Source: Nitrospirota bacterium (GTDB lineage: Bacteria; Nitrospirota; Thermodesulfovibrionia; Thermodesulfovibrionales; JdFR-88). Taken from it: a DNA stretch of 12,938 nucleotides. Under the pieces are notes generated by a model. That model was given only the letters and a program-made list of their open reading frames with translations. It had not been told where the DNA came from and did not search any database. The translations under genes and the position numbers were made by a program. Shown in pieces: positions 1 through 5,703 of the stretch. The stretch is from assembly GCA_021819985.1 (NCBI GenBank), contig JAKAEG010000051.1:1-12938 (forward strand), read 5' to 3'. The stretch's first letter is position 1, and the number at the start of each line of letters is the position of its first letter.

Positions 1-138
1 CGTCTCGCCCGACATGGCCGAGACAACGACCGCCACCTTTGCGCCCGCGCGCGCGGACTCCGCCACCCTCTGGGCAACGGCCCTGATCCTTTCAAGACTG
101 CCAACGGAGGTGCCCCCGTATTTCTGCACAATAAGCAT
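1..138 (-). CDS. lysC: Aspartokinase, N-terminal fragment (cut by window edge)
   Basis: Aspartate kinase phosphorylates aspartate to aspartyl-4-phosphate, the committed step to lysine, threonine and methionine. Only the first 46 codons are present, from an ATG at 138 running off the left edge. The N-terminus contains KYGGTSVG at residues 6-13, the nucleotide-binding signature of aspartokinases, and an AVVVSAMSGET stretch at residues 36-46 that matches the second conserved strand-loop of the amino-acid kinase fold. The start lies 11 bases after the stop of the apgM-like gene on the same strand, with only a weak ribosome site (CCGGAAA), so it is probably the distal gene of the threonine operon. 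Regulatory ACT domains cannot be seen because the rest is outside the window. The family call is secure; whether it is the lysine- or threonine-sensitive type cannot be told. Confidence 0.93.
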   Translation of the reverse strand, partial: MLIVQKYGGTSVGSLERIRAVAQRVAESARAGAKVAVVVSAMSGET

Positions 139-149
139 TTTCCGGTTTT

Positions 150-1388
150 TTAATCGAACCTGCCTTCCACAAAGTGCTCCATTATCCTGTGGCCCTCTAT
201 CCTGATGGCCCCTTCCAGTTTCGTAATGGACTCATCATAACCGGAAACCATTGCCGAATGGCCGTGCCCCCCGCCGATGGAATGTGCTCCCTCACTGTCG
301 AAAATCGCAAAAGGCACGATATCCTTGGCATGGGTCCTTATCTCTATCGGGGTCGCATGGTCCGGCATAAGGAGTACCCGGTAATTGCCCCATTCAGGCA
401 GCCCTCTCATAACGGTGCCCACAACCAGGGCGTCAAAATCCTCGATGGCCTTTATCTTGTGCTCAATACTGCCCTCGTGCCCCGCCTCGTCGGGGGCCTC
501 AACATGGATATAGACCAGGTCGGCATCCTCAAGGGCCCTAAGCGCATATTCCGCTTTGCCGGTATAGTTGGTGTCCAGCCAGCCGGTTGCGCCCGGCACC
601 TCTATTACCTTGAGACCGGACGAGATGGCGAGCCCTTTTGTAAGGTCAACGGCTGAAACCATCGCCCCCTTGAGCCCGTAGACCTCGCTGAAAGCGGGCA
701 GCTCCGGCTTTCCTCCCTGCCCCCAAAGCCAGATGCTGTTTGCAGGCCTTTTCCCTTCTGCGACACGCTTTTTGTTTACGGGATGCCTCTCAAGGATATC
801 GACGGAGGCCAGCATGAGCCGCCTTATAAAATCTTCATTTGCGCCCTGCGGAAGATAGCTGGCGATCTCCTTGCCCAGGATATCATGCGGCGGGGTGCAG
901 TCTATTGAGACATCCCCGCCCGCCCACAAGAGCAGGTTCCGGTAGCTTACGCCCGGATAGAATTGCAGGGAGTCATTGCCCAGTTCGCGGTTCAGGTCTT
1001 TTATCAGGATCCGCCCTTCCTCAGCGCTTATCTGCCCTGCGCTGTGGTCTTCCATGTATACCTTGGTCCTGTCCTTGTTATAACGGAGCGTAACGAAGTT
1101 GCACCTGAATGCGACGTCCCCGTCTTTAAGCGGTATCCCCATGCTGGCCGCTTCAAGCGGGGCCCTTCCGGTGTAATATTTTGCGGGGTCGTAGCCAAGG
1201 ATGCTCAGGTTGGCGACATCAGATCCGCTTGGAAGCCCTTCGGGCAGCGTACTGGCCGCCCCAACCAGCCCTTCCCTGGCGAGCTTGTCCATATTCGGCG
1301 TAAAGGCCGCCTGAAGAGGCGTTTTTCCGCCAAGCTGGCCAAGAGGGCGATCCGCCATGCCATCACCTATAAGAATTACGTATTTCAA
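150..1388 (-). CDS. apgM: 2,3-BPG-independent phosphoglycerate mutase family (apgM type), probable homoserine kinase
   Basis: A 412-residue alkaline-phosphatase-superfamily protein of the archaeal-type cofactor-independent phosphoglycerate mutase family. Visible landmarks are the metal-binding LIGDGMAD near the N-terminus (Asp9), the nucleophile region GLPSGSDVANLSILGYDP (Ser56), HVEAPDEAGH at 295-304 and PDH/TH metal ligands around 342-353. Length is normal for the family. Members lying beside threonine genes have long been proposed to act as homoserine kinase where no GHMP-type ThrB exists. Here it sits directly between threonine synthase and aspartokinase, so I infer it makes O-phosphohomoserine for ThrC rather than serving glycolysis. 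The start is TTG at 1388, in a TTGA overlap with the thrC stop, which implies translational coupling; a purine-rich AGAGAAG lies upstream. Family membership is clear, the substrate is inferred. Confidence 0.9.
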   Translation of the reverse strand: MKYVILIGDGMADRPLGQLGGKTPLQAAFTPNMDKLAREGLVGAASTLPEGLPSGSDVANLSILGYDPAKYYTGRAPLEAASMGIPLKDGDVAFRCNFVTLRYNKDRTKVYMEDHSAGQISAEEGRILIKDLNRELGNDSLQFYPGVSYRNLLLWAGGDVSIDCTPPHDILGKEIASYLPQGANEDFIRRLMLASVDILERHPVNKKRVAEGKRPANSIWLWGQGGKPELPAFSEVYGLKGAMVSAVDLTKGLAISSGLKVIEVPGATGWLDTNYTGKAEYALRALEDADLVYIHVEAPDEAGHEGSIEHKIKAIEDFDALVVGTVMRGLPEWGNYRVLLMPDHATPIEIRTHAKDIVPFAIFDSEGAHSIGGGHGHSAMVSGYDESITKLEGAIRIEGHRIMEHFVEGRFD

Positions 1389-2455
1389 AGTATCTTCTCT
1401 ATGACATCTTTAATAACGCCAAGGTCGTTTTCCACTTTCAAAGGGGATGAGGGACAACTTTTGAAAACCGTGTCGGGGTCCTTGAGCCCGTGCCCCGTAA
1501 GCGTGCAGACCACCCGGTCTCCCGGCTTGAAAAAATTTTTATTTTCTTTGGCAAGCTTAAGAACTCCCGCAATGGAAGCCGCGCTTGCGGGCTCGCAAAA
1601 AATACCCTCGGTGGAAGCGACAAGCCGGTATGCTTCGAGTATTTCATCATCCGTAACGGCCTCTATCCGGCCGCCGGATTGGGTAACCGCGTTCTGGGCC
1701 CCGGTCCAACTGGCCGGGTTTCCTATCCGAATGGCTGTAGCGATGGTTTCCGGGTGCGCTACGGGGCTGCCAAGCACTATCGGCGCGGCGCCCGCGGCCT
1801 GAAAACCAAGCATTCGGGGAAGCCCGGAAATCTTGCCCTTTTGCATGTATTCATTATATCCCTTCCAGTAGGCGGTGATGTTTCCGGCATTGCCGACCGG
1901 CAGCGAATGAAAGACAGGCGCGCTCCCCAGCGCGTCCACTATCTCGAAAGCCGCCGTCTTCTGCCCTTCCAGCCTGAAAGGGTTAATGGAATTGACCATT
2001 TTTACCGGGTATTCTCCGACTATTTTTTTTACGAGGTCAAGGGCGCTGTCAAAATTGCCGTTTATCTGAAGCACATGGGCCCCGTGAATAATGGCCTGGG
2101 CAAGCTTTCCAAAGGCGATCTTCCCCTCGGGTATAAGGACAATGGCCTTCATCCCGGCCCGCGCGGCATAGGCGGCCGCGGATGCCGACGTGTTTCCGGT
2201 AGATGCGCAAATTACGGCCTTTCCGCCTTCTTCGAGGGCCTTTGGGATGGCCATCGCCATTCCCCTGTCCTTGAAAGACCCGGTGGGGTTTGCCCCTTCG
2301 AATTTCAAATAAAGCTCCAGGTCGAGACCTTTTTTAACGGTCAGGTTTACGGCCTTTACCAAAGGCGTGCCCCCTTCAAGCAGGCTCACCGAAGGGGTGT
2401 TGCCGGTAACCGGCAGGAATTCTCTGTATTGGTCTACTATCCCTTTCCAGCTCAT
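1385..2455 (-). CDS. thrC: Threonine synthase (canonical short form)
   Basis: A fold-type II PLP enzyme of 356 residues converting O-phosphohomoserine to threonine and phosphate in the cytoplasm. The PLP lysine is Lys62 in NPTGSFKDRGM. The glycine-rich phosphate loop is CASTGNTSAS at 84-93, and the C-terminal TGHGLKDPDT is characteristic of true threonine synthases. An LEGGTPLV segment near residue 27 also matches the family. It starts at ATG 2455, two bases after the NIL gene stop, with no strong ribosome site, so it probably depends on translation from upstream. It overlaps the following apgM-like gene by four bases. Pairing with that gene and aspartokinase supports a role in threonine biosynthesis. 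This is the more orthodox of two ThrC-family proteins in the operon. Confidence 0.95.
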   Translation of the reverse strand: MSWKGIVDQYREFLPVTGNTPSVSLLEGGTPLVKAVNLTVKKGLDLELYLKFEGANPTGSFKDRGMAMAIPKALEEGGKAVICASTGNTSASAAAYAARAGMKAIVLIPEGKIAFGKLAQAIIHGAHVLQINGNFDSALDLVKKIVGEYPVKMVNSINPFRLEGQKTAAFEIVDALGSAPVFHSLPVGNAGNITAYWKGYNEYMQKGKISGLPRMLGFQAAGAAPIVLGSPVAHPETIATAIRIGNPASWTGAQNAVTQSGGRIEAVTDDEILEAYRLVASTEGIFCEPASAASIAGVLKLAKENKNFFKPGDRVVCTLTGHGLKDPDTVFKSCPSSPLKVENDLGVIKDVIEKIL

Positions 2456-2457
2456 TG

Positions 2458-2694
2458 TTATTCTACTATGTCACCCTCGACAAGCTCTACGACCACGCCC
2501 TGGCTCCTCAGGAACTCGATCCCCTTGTTAAGGTCTTCGGGTGCGCCTTCAAGCTCAAGGACCATCTCGCCTATCGTTTCGGTCACCCTGGCGCGCCTTA
2601 TATTGGGCATAACGCCGAACTGCTTGGCCATCCTGAAAATGACCGGCTCCTTGATAAGCTGCTGGGGAAACGTAAGCTTGACCCGTTCTTTCAT
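2458..2694 (-). CDS. Stand-alone NIL domain protein
   Basis: A 78-residue protein that consists of little more than one NIL domain, the small ferredoxin-like ACT-related fold found at the C-terminus of the methionine transporter ATPase MetN and in NIL-ferredoxin proteins linked to homocysteine synthesis. The VKLTFP start, the FGVMPNIRRARVTETIGEMVLELEG core and the closing LRSQGVVVELVE agree with that fold. No cysteines or iron-sulfur motif are present, so it lacks the ferredoxin half. The ATG at 2694 lies two bases after the MoaD-like stop and has a good ribosome site (GGGAGG, 8 bases upstream) inside the last codons of that gene. NIL domains in MetN bind methionine, so it could sense methionine or help sulfur transfer in this operon; neither is shown. 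Family call good, function open. Confidence 0.85.
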   Translation of the reverse strand: MKERVKLTFPQQLIKEPVIFRMAKQFGVMPNIRRARVTETIGEMVLELEGAPEDLNKGIEFLRSQGVVVELVEGDIVE

Positions 2695-2696
2695 TT

Positions 2697-2975
2697 TTAT
2701 TGCCTCCCGCCCGCTATCGCCGGCACTATCGACACCTCGTCCCCATCCTTCACCAACGTGTTTTCCGCCTGGAGGAACCGGATGTCCTCTTCGTTTACGT
2801 ACACGTTCACGAATCTCCTTATCTTGCCGCCCTCGGAGATCCTTTCAGCGATCCCGGGGAACTGCCTCTCCAGGTCCTGGACGATGTCTACGACCTTCCC
2901 TGCCTCCGTACTTACTTCCTCTTTGCCGCCCGTGATCCTCTGAAGCGGGGTAGGAATCCTTACTTTTACTGACAT
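2697..2975 (-). CDS. MoaD/ThiS family sulfur carrier protein with C-terminal GG-RQ extension
   Basis: A 92-residue beta-grasp protein of the MoaD/ThiS/CysO group. The SVKVRIPTPLQRITGG start, RRFVNVYVNEEDIRFL at 53-68 and the DGDEVSIVPAIAGG end are typical. These proteins are adenylated and thiocarboxylated on the terminal Gly-Gly and then donate sulfur. Here the Gly-Gly (89-90) is followed by Arg-Gln, so trimming would be needed before activation, as described for some sulfur carriers of amino-acid synthesis (QbsE, and the Wolinella homocysteine system). No E1 or JAMM protease gene is present in the window. Position between a ThrC-like PLP enzyme and a NIL protein argues for cysteine/homocysteine synthesis rather than molybdopterin or thiamine. 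The ATG at 2975 has an exceptionally long Shine-Dalgarno match. Confidence 0.9.
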   Translation of the reverse strand: MSVKVRIPTPLQRITGGKEEVSTEAGKVVDIVQDLERQFPGIAERISEGGKIRRFVNVYVNEEDIRFLQAENTLVKDGDEVSIVPAIAGGRQ

Positions 2976-2976
2976 T

Positions 2977-2993
2977 TCCCGATCACCTCCTTA
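2977..2993 (-). promoter_or_regulatory. Extended ribosome binding site of the MoaD-like gene, overlapping the upstream stop codon
   Basis: Read on the minus strand this is TAAGGAGGTGATC followed by four bases and then the ATG at 2975. It is complementary to about a dozen bases of the usual 16S rRNA 3' end. The AGG AGG TGA in it also encodes the last two arginines and stop of the preceding gene, so ribosomes terminating there sit on the reinitiation site. The sulfur carrier is probably made at high level relative to its neighbours. Confidence 0.8.
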
Positions 2994-4218
2994 TAGCTTT
3001 AAGGACATCCTCAAAGGATGCCAGATTAGGTTTTATCCGATGTACACTGGGTGTGTGCCCGGCAAGCGCCTCCTGCGTTTTGAGGCCGTTTCCGGTTATG
3101 CAGACGACCGTGCGTGAATCCCTGTCAATTTTTCCGGAGGCTATCAGCTTCTTTGTGGCGGCAAGCGTTACTCCCCCCGCCGTCTCGGCAAACACCCCTT
3201 CGGTGGCCGCAAGGAGTTTTATCGCCTCGATCAACTCGAGGTCCGATACATCCTCGGCCCCGCCGCTGGTCTCTCTTACAATGGCCCCCGCGTAATAGCC
3301 GTCGGCCGGGTTGCCTATCGCAAGCGATTTAGCCAGAGTGTCCGGCTTGACCGGGCGTATAACATCAACGCCCTGCTTTATGGCGGTCACTATCGGGGAG
3401 CACCCGGTGGCCTGGGCCGCAAATACCTTTGTTTCAAGCTTGTCGATGAGGCCTATCATCTTTGCTTCCTTGAAGCTCTTCCATATCTTTGTAAGAAGCG
3501 ATCCGCTGGCGCAGGGGATCACCACATTGTCAGGCGCCTGCCAGCCAAGCTGTTCCAGGACCTCCAAACCAAGCGTCTTCGACCCCTCGGCGTAAAAAGG
3601 CCTTATATTTATGTTCACGAAAGCCCATTTGTATTTATTGGCTACCTCGCTGCATAACCGGTTCACGTCGTCATAATTGCCGTCAACGGCTATCAGGTTG
3701 GGCGAATATACGATAGACGCGGTGATCTTGCTCTGCTCCAGTGAGGCCGGTATGAATACGAACCTTTTAAGCCCGGAACGCGCCCCGAGGGCGGATACCG
3801 AATGGGCAAGGTTGCCGGTCGAAGCGCATGCCACCGTATCGAACCCGAACTCCAGCGCCTTTGTAAGGGCCACCGACACCACCCTGTCCTTGAAAGAGAG
3901 CGTCGGGTGCATGACGGTATCGTCCTTTATGTAGAGTTCTCTCACTCCAAGCACCCTGGCCAGGTTATCGGCCTTTAAAAGCGGGGTAAAACCGGAACTC
4001 AACCCTACCTGGGGCTCTCCGTCAATTGGCAGGAGTTCCCTGTAACGCCACAGGTTTTTCTCCCGCCCTTCGATAGTCTTCCTGTTAAGCACCTGCCCGA
4101 TGCCGTCATAATCATAGACAACCTCGAGCGGCCCGAAACAGAACTCACAAACATAAATGGGCTCTACGGGATATTCCCGCGAGCACTCCCTGCACCTAAG
4201 AGCCTTTACATAACCCAT
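2983..4218 (-). CDS. Threonine synthase-like PLP enzyme with N-terminal zinc ribbon
   Basis: A 411-residue fold-type II PLP enzyme that would be annotated as threonine synthase. It opens with a probable zinc ribbon, Cys9-x2-Cys12 and Cys24-x2-Cys27, as in archaeal-type long ThrC proteins. The PLP lysine is Lys110 in HPTLSFKDRVV, and the phosphate loop is CASTGNLAHS (131-140). Both depart from the NPTGSFKDRG and STGNTSAS of the canonical paralogue in the same operon, and its C-terminal motif is TGNGLKT instead of TGHGLKDP. It is the first gene of the operon (ATG 4218, GGAAGGAGGT about 11 bases upstream) and is followed within 7 bases by the MoaD-like gene. I infer it may use O-phosphoserine or O-phosphohomoserine with protein thiocarboxylate as sulfur donor; a second threonine synthase is the conservative reading. 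Confidence 0.9.
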   Translation of the reverse strand: MGYVKALRCRECSREYPVEPIYVCEFCFGPLEVVYDYDGIGQVLNRKTIEGREKNLWRYRELLPIDGEPQVGLSSGFTPLLKADNLARVLGVRELYIKDDTVMHPTLSFKDRVVSVALTKALEFGFDTVACASTGNLAHSVSALGARSGLKRFVFIPASLEQSKITASIVYSPNLIAVDGNYDDVNRLCSEVANKYKWAFVNINIRPFYAEGSKTLGLEVLEQLGWQAPDNVVIPCASGSLLTKIWKSFKEAKMIGLIDKLETKVFAAQATGCSPIVTAIKQGVDVIRPVKPDTLAKSLAIGNPADGYYAGAIVRETSGGAEDVSDLELIEAIKLLAATEGVFAETAGGVTLAATKKLIASGKIDRDSRTVVCITGNGLKTQEALAGHTPSVHRIKPNLASFEDVLKAIRR

Positions 4219-4253
4219 AGCCCCAAAAGACCTCCTTCCAGCAATGTAAAACG

Positions 4254-4300
4254 GGGAAAAAATCTATTTTACTTGAATCGCTTTAATTTTGAAAGCTTCT
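4254..4300 (-). promoter_or_regulatory. Possible promoter of the thrC-like/MoaD/NIL/thr operon
   Basis: On the minus strand an AT-rich stretch carries TAAAAT (a fair -10) about 50 bases before the ATG at 4218, with TTTCAA 17 bases upstream as a poor -35. The region is the only non-coding DNA ahead of the operon, so a promoter must lie here or nearby, but the hexamers are weak. No riboswitch-sized leader fits in the remaining 5' UTR. Confidence 0.3.
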
Positions 4301-4320
4301 TTGACAAAGAGGGAAACAGA

Positions 4321-4351
4321 TTGACAGTCCGCTCCATTATGGGGGTATACT
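4321..4351 (+). promoter_or_regulatory. Sigma70-type promoter for the MFS gene
   Basis: A perfect TTGACA (4321-4326) and TATACT (4346-4351, five of six to consensus) are separated by 19 bases, slightly longer than ideal. Transcription would begin near 4358, leaving a leader of about 44 bases to the start at 4402. A second TTGACA at 4301-4306 lacks a matching -10 at normal spacing. Confidence 0.5.
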
Positions 4352-4357
4352 ATCCCG

Positions 4358-4373
4358 GTAAGTATCCACTTAC
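4358..4373 (+). promoter_or_regulatory. Perfect inverted repeat at the predicted transcription start of the MFS gene
   Basis: GTAAGT-ATCC-ACTTAC has 6-base arms and a 4-base spacer and begins 6 bases after the -10 hexamer. Its place fits a repressor operator or a small 5' hairpin in the leader. No regulator gene is adjacent, so the binding protein, if any, is unknown. A 6-base palindrome can arise by chance. Confidence 0.35.
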
Positions 4374-4401
4374 AAAAATATAATTTCCGAGGTTTTTGTT
4401 T

Positions 4402-5649
4402 TTGGACATTGCCCTCTTCCGTTCCCTCAGGCACAGGAACTACCGCCTCTTCTTTACCGGCCAGGGGATATCGCTGGTAGGCACATGGATGCAGCAGATA
4501 GCCATGAGCTGGCTTGTCTACCGGATGAGCGGCTCCGCCCTGCTTTTGGGAGTGGTGGCCTTTTCGGGCCGGATACCGACCTTGCTGCTTGGCCCCTTTG
4601 CGGGAGTGCTCGCCGACAGAGTGAACAAGCACCGCCTTATAGTCATTACGCAGACGCTTTCCATGATCCAGGCATTCGTCCTGTCCGCTCTTGTCCTTAC
4701 CGGCACGGTCGCGATCTGGCAAGTAATCGCGCTTAGCTTTATCCTTGGCTGCGTAAACGCCTTCGATATTCCAATCAGGCAGGCCTTTGTCGTGGACATG
4801 ATCGAAAGAAAAGAGGACTTGGGAAACGCCATCGCGCTGAATTCCTCTTTAGTAAACGGCGCAAGGCTTGTAGGTCCCGCCATCGCTGGCATCCTGATAG
4901 CCGCCCTGGGCGAGGGGTTATGTTTCCTTGTTAACGGGATAAGCTATCTGGCGGTCATAATTGCGCTTCTCATGATGAAGATGGGAAAACCGGTCATCAA
5001 GGCGGGGGAAAAACACTTTATCAGGGAACTCGCTGAAGGCTTTTCTTATGCGTTCGGCTTTTCGCCGATAAAATCCATCCTCCTGCTGCTTGCGCTTATG
5101 AGCTTCCTCGGGATGCCCTATCAGGTGCTCATGCCCATTTTCGCCGGCAAGGTCCTGCACGGCGGCCCACACACGCTTGGTTTTCTGATGGGCGCATCGG
5201 GGCTTGGCGCGCTTGCCGGTGCAATTTTTTTGGCTTCCAGGAAAGACACCGTGCAATTAGGTATGATAACGCCGCTTGCTGCCGCCATTTTCGGGATAGG
5301 ACTTATGGCTTTTTCCGGGTCCCGCGTCCTCTGGCTCTCGATGCCCCTGATAAGCCTGGCGGGGTTTGGAATGATGGTCCAGATGGCTTCAAGCAACATG
5401 GTACTTCAGAACATTGTGGAGGACAGCAAGCGGGGCCGTGTCATGGCCCTTTTTACGATGGCTTTCATGGGGATGACCCCGTTTGGAAGTCTGACCGCGG
5501 GCTGGCTGGCAAGCCGTATAGGAGCCCCTTACACCACTTTTATAAGCGGCGTGTGCTGTGTTCTGGGCTCGCTGGTCTTTTCCATCAGGCTGCCCTCTTT
5601 AAAAGAGAAACTTGCGCCGGTTTACGAAAAAAAGAGGTTTCAGATCTGA
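4402..5649 (+). CDS. MFS transporter (MFS_3 / EntS-like exporter family)
   Basis: A major facilitator superfamily membrane protein of about 415 residues with around 12 hydrophobic segments. The opening ALFRSLRHRNYRLFFTGQ, then WMQQIAMSWLVY, and motif A as GVLADRVNKHR near residues 68-78 are typical of the MFS_3 group that includes the enterobactin exporter EntS and many drug-efflux-like proteins. The substrate cannot be read from sequence. I chose TTG at 4402 because CGAGG at 4388-4392 then lies 9 bases upstream; a TTG at 4396 in the same frame would leave only 3 bases. It is transcribed alone, divergently from the threonine operon and convergently with the TPR array. Sharing an intergenic region with the amino-acid/sulfur operon could mean coregulation, but nothing in the protein indicates amino-acid export. 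Confidence 0.9.
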   Translation: MDIALFRSLRHRNYRLFFTGQGISLVGTWMQQIAMSWLVYRMSGSALLLGVVAFSGRIPTLLLGPFAGVLADRVNKHRLIVITQTLSMIQAFVLSALVLTGTVAIWQVIALSFILGCVNAFDIPIRQAFVVDMIERKEDLGNAIALNSSLVNGARLVGPAIAGILIAALGEGLCFLVNGISYLAVIIALLMMKMGKPVIKAGEKHFIRELAEGFSYAFGFSPIKSILLLLALMSFLGMPYQVLMPIFAGKVLHGGPHTLGFLMGASGLGALAGAIFLASRKDTVQLGMITPLAAAIFGIGLMAFSGSRVLWLSMPLISLAGFGMMVQMASSNMVLQNIVEDSKRGRVMALFTMAFMGMTPFGSLTAGWLASRIGAPYTTFISGVCCVLGSLVFSIRLPSLKEKLAPVYEKKRFQI

Positions 5650-5689
5650 AAGTCCAGACAAATGATTTAGTCCTCTGATCCTGGGTTTG

Positions 5690-5703
5690 CCCGTCGGCTT
5701 TTT
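5690..5703 (+). terminator. Weak candidate terminator between convergent genes
   Basis: GCC-CGTC-GGC followed by five T lies 40 bases after the MFS stop. The stem is only 3 base pairs, although a larger imperfect fold can be drawn from GATC at 5677 to GATC at 5720 with GGG/CCC and CGGC/GCCG pairs. The 52-base convergent gap holds no stronger terminator, so termination here may be inefficient or Rho-dependent. Confidence 0.25.

Noticed and set aside
963..1802. Long plus-strand open frame of 279 codons opposite the apgM-like and thrC genes
   Set aside because: It is antisense to two clear enzyme genes, has no recognisable domain or sensible ribosome site, and its composition mirrors the opposite strand.
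1490..2935. 481-codon plus-strand open frame
   Set aside because: It lies opposite thrC, the NIL gene and the MoaD-like gene, all with clear family motifs. Long antisense frames are common in GC-biased coding DNA, and its protein is low in family-like pattern.
2977..2993. Plus-strand match to the 3' end of 16S rRNA
   Set aside because: No other rRNA sequence surrounds it; it is simply the complement of a very strong Shine-Dalgarno on the minus strand.
4219..4260. Possible methionine or lysine riboswitch upstream of the amino-acid operon
   Set aside because: The space before the first gene is too short and no extended conserved stems of S-box, lysine or T-box type can be drawn.
4264..4722. 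152-codon minus-strand frame across the divergent intergenic region and the MFS 5' end
   Set aside because: Most of it is antisense to the MFS coding region; it is very basic and polar with no domain, and would collide with the promoter region.
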